A stretch of 57,392 nt of DNA from Candidatus Methylomirabilota bacterium (lineage in GTDB: Bacteria > Methylomirabilota > Methylomirabilia > Rokubacteriales > CSP1-6), in contig DASYUQ010000162.1 in assembly GCA_036001065.1 (NCBI GenBank), positions 1 to 57,392 of the forward strand, written 5' to 3'. A program made the position numbers and the translations under genes. Positions 56,490 through 57,392 of this stretch are shown piece after piece. Within the stretch, counting starts at the first letter, position 1, and the number at the start of each line of letters is the position of its first letter. A model generated the notes under the pieces. The model did no database searches. It saw only the letters and a program-made list of their open reading frames with translations, and was not told where the DNA came from.

Positions 56490-56518
56490 AGATTAGCCGT
56501 GGGACCTATTGCGGTCAA
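56490..56518 (-). promoter_or_regulatory. sigma-70 promoter upstream of the remnant and phoD
   Basis: On the minus strand: TTGACC (56513-56518), 17-nt spacer, TAATCT (56490-56495). The predicted start near 56483 lies about 45 nt before the remnant ATG. With the substrate-binding gene deleted, phoD is the first intact gene downstream. Confidence 0.6.
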
Positions 56519-56529
56519 CTGGATTGACC
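56513..56529. promoter_or_regulatory. inverted repeat overlapping the -35 box
   Basis: GGTCAA-CTGGA-TTGACC, a perfect 6-bp inverted repeat covering the minus-strand -35 and offering a plus-strand TTGACC as well. A second one, CCAGT-CTC-ACTGG, follows at 56528-56540. It could be an operator for a divergent regulator. Confidence 0.35.
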
Positions 56530-56670
56530 AGTCTCACTGGCACCCCGGCCGCACGCGATGAGCGGACGGTCAGACTCCGGGTCCGGTTCGTAATCTGCCT
56601 TGATCACTCTGTGGCCCAGGTCTGCGGCGTCGCGAGCACTCGCCGAAAGCCCAAGCCGACGACGAGAGCG

Positions 56671-56901
56671 ATGGCGGAACACCTGACCGCCGCACAGATC
56701 GCCGAACTGCTCCAGGTTAGCGAGAAGAGCGTCAATCGGTGGGCGGCCGGTGACCCGACGTTCCCGGTGCTCAAGATCGGCGGGACCGTCCGCTTTCCTC
56801 GCGAACGCCTGCTGCGCTGGCTCCGCGACCACGAGCAGGGGCTCGGTCGGCCCCGGATGCGAAGACCGGTGCGCTCGCTCTCGAAACCAGCGTCAACGTA
56901 G
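56671..56901 (+). CDS. small helix-turn-helix protein, excisionase-like
   Basis: 76 residues from ATG 56671. HLTAAQIAELLQVSEKSVNRWAAGDPTFPVLKIGGTVRFPRERLLRWL is the MerR-like winged helix-turn-helix of the excisionase/AlpA family. The C-terminal tail is basic. Such proteins accompany integrases or act as small regulators. It is preceded by 140 bases without a clear gene. The location near the broken tRNA-Arg and a MazF gene fits an accessory region. Confidence 0.75.
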   Translation: MAEHLTAAQIAELLQVSEKSVNRWAAGDPTFPVLKIGGTVRFPRERLLRWLRDHEQGLGRPRMRRPVRSLSKPAST

Positions 56902-56939
56902 GAGTGGGCCCGTGCATAAGCGGCCATGCGCTGAGCGTG

Positions 56940-57050
56940 ATGTTCCTCGCCGACCTCAAGGAGTTCGTCCGGGATCACCGTCCGCAGCGCTCGCTGACGG
57001 GGCGACAGGACCAAGCCAGCCGCGGCGTAGAGAACGGGAGAGACAGATGT
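56940..57050 (+). pseudogene. possible decayed small ORF
   Basis: ATG 56940 reads MFLADLKEFVRDHRPQRSLTG, which looks like the start of a short conserved hypothetical protein, then continues as low-quality coding that runs antisense into mazF. I treat it as a degraded remnant; I cannot name a family with confidence. Confidence 0.3.
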
Positions 57051-57062
57051 TTTCGAACCGTC

Positions 57063-57392
57063 TTACAGCTCGATCAAGCCAAGGCTGAGCAGCAGCGCGC
57101 GATCGACGAGGCGCATCGTTTCCGGCGTGAGCCGGCCAATGCGGCGCACGAGGCGCCGCCGATCAACGGAGCCGATCTGGTTGAGGAGAACAACGGAGTC
57201 CGCGTCGAGCCCACCCTCTGGCGTCCGGACCAGCACCTCAGTCGGATAGAGCTCTTGATCGAACTTGCTGGTGATCGCCGCGACGATGGTGATCGGGCTT
57301 GAGCGGTTCGCAATGTCGTTTTGCAAAATCAACGCTGGGCGCGTCTTCCTGATCTCGGCACCGAGCGTGGGATCGAAGGCGACGAAGTACAC
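57063..57392 (-). CDS. mazF: MazF/PemK-family endoribonuclease toxin, 5' truncated by window edge
   Basis: Sequence-specific mRNA interferase. 109 residues are visible, from VYFVAFDPTLGAEIRKTRPALILQ to the stop; the catalytic Arg sits in KTRPA and the conserved Thr/Ser in AAITSKF. Family members normally have about 5 more residues (RRGEVY-type) before this point, so the true start lies past base 57392. The cognate antitoxin would be further upstream, outside the window. Confidence 0.85.
   Translation of the reverse strand: MYFVAFDPTLGAEIRKTRPALILQNDIANRSSPITIVAAITSKFDQELYPTEVLVRTPEGGLDADSVVLLNQIGSVDRRRLVRRIGRLTPETMRLVDRALLLSLGLIEL

Overview
This window reads as a chromosomal segment of a GC-rich, Gram-negative (diderm, LPS-bearing) bacterium. 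It carries BamA and OmpH for outer-membrane protein assembly, a Lol-type ABC pair, a nearly complete late lipid A and inner-core heptose pathway, and conserved housekeeping clusters. Gene content, gene order, frequent GTG/TTG starts and 1-26 nt gene overlaps fit Candidatus Rokubacteria / Methylomirabilota or a relative. That placement is inference from style and synteny, not from a marker-gene tree.

Layout. 3-1708: end of a LolC/E-like permease and LolD ATPase. 1891-4338: ClpC. 4368-16083: bamA-ompH-lpxD-lpxA-(Gfo/Idh oxidoreductase)-lpxI-lpxB-DUF374 acyltransferase-waaA-lpxK-waaF, packed with overlapping starts and stops. 16083-24676: four GT4 glycosyltransferases, gmhB, split hldE (kinase and adenylyltransferase as separate genes), waaC and a GT2 core glycosyltransferase; together these make and attach ADP-heptose and decorate the LPS core. 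24676-27733: trpS-scpA-scpB-rluB. 27921-36330: pheA-hisC-tyrA-aroA-cmk-plsC-rpsA-sppA, aromatic amino acid synthesis leading into the classic cmk/rpsA block. 36537-47202: HU/IHF, HIT, mutS, mutL, miaA, hflX, pgsA, a PDZ-radical SAM-DUF512 protein and der. 47268-54273: DUF3047, SPOR protein, cutA, a second HU/IHF, a MerR-type regulator, tRNA-Pro(GGG), surE, pcm, tRNA-Pro(CGG), acyP, an NlpD-like LysM/M23 protein, an RpoS-like sigma factor and a methyltransferase; surE-pcm-nlpD-rpoS matches the enterobacterial order.

From 54264 the character changes. A tRNA-Arg(CCT) gene stops dead at the 3' edge of its anticodon loop. After it come a PhoD-type phosphatase on the minus strand, a decayed ABC-transporter remnant with an intact promoter, a small excisionase-like HTH protein and a MazF toxin cut by the window end. 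This looks like the edge of an accessory or rearranged region, or an assembly junction.

The most unusual signal is a set of repeats lodged at junctions between operon genes. At hldE2/waaC there are three tandem 65-bp repeats. At aroA/cmk and mutS/mutL there is a two-hairpin palindromic element in opposite orientations. At rluB/pheA there is a relative of the 65-bp family in inverted orientation. In every case the spacer stays open as one or more short frames whose first codon overlaps the upstream stop and whose stop overlaps the downstream start (ATGA, GTGA or TTGA). These look like mini-ORF relays that would keep translational coupling across a repeat insertion. Low stop density in GC-rich DNA makes each open frame unremarkable alone; the recurrence at all four junctions is what deserves testing.
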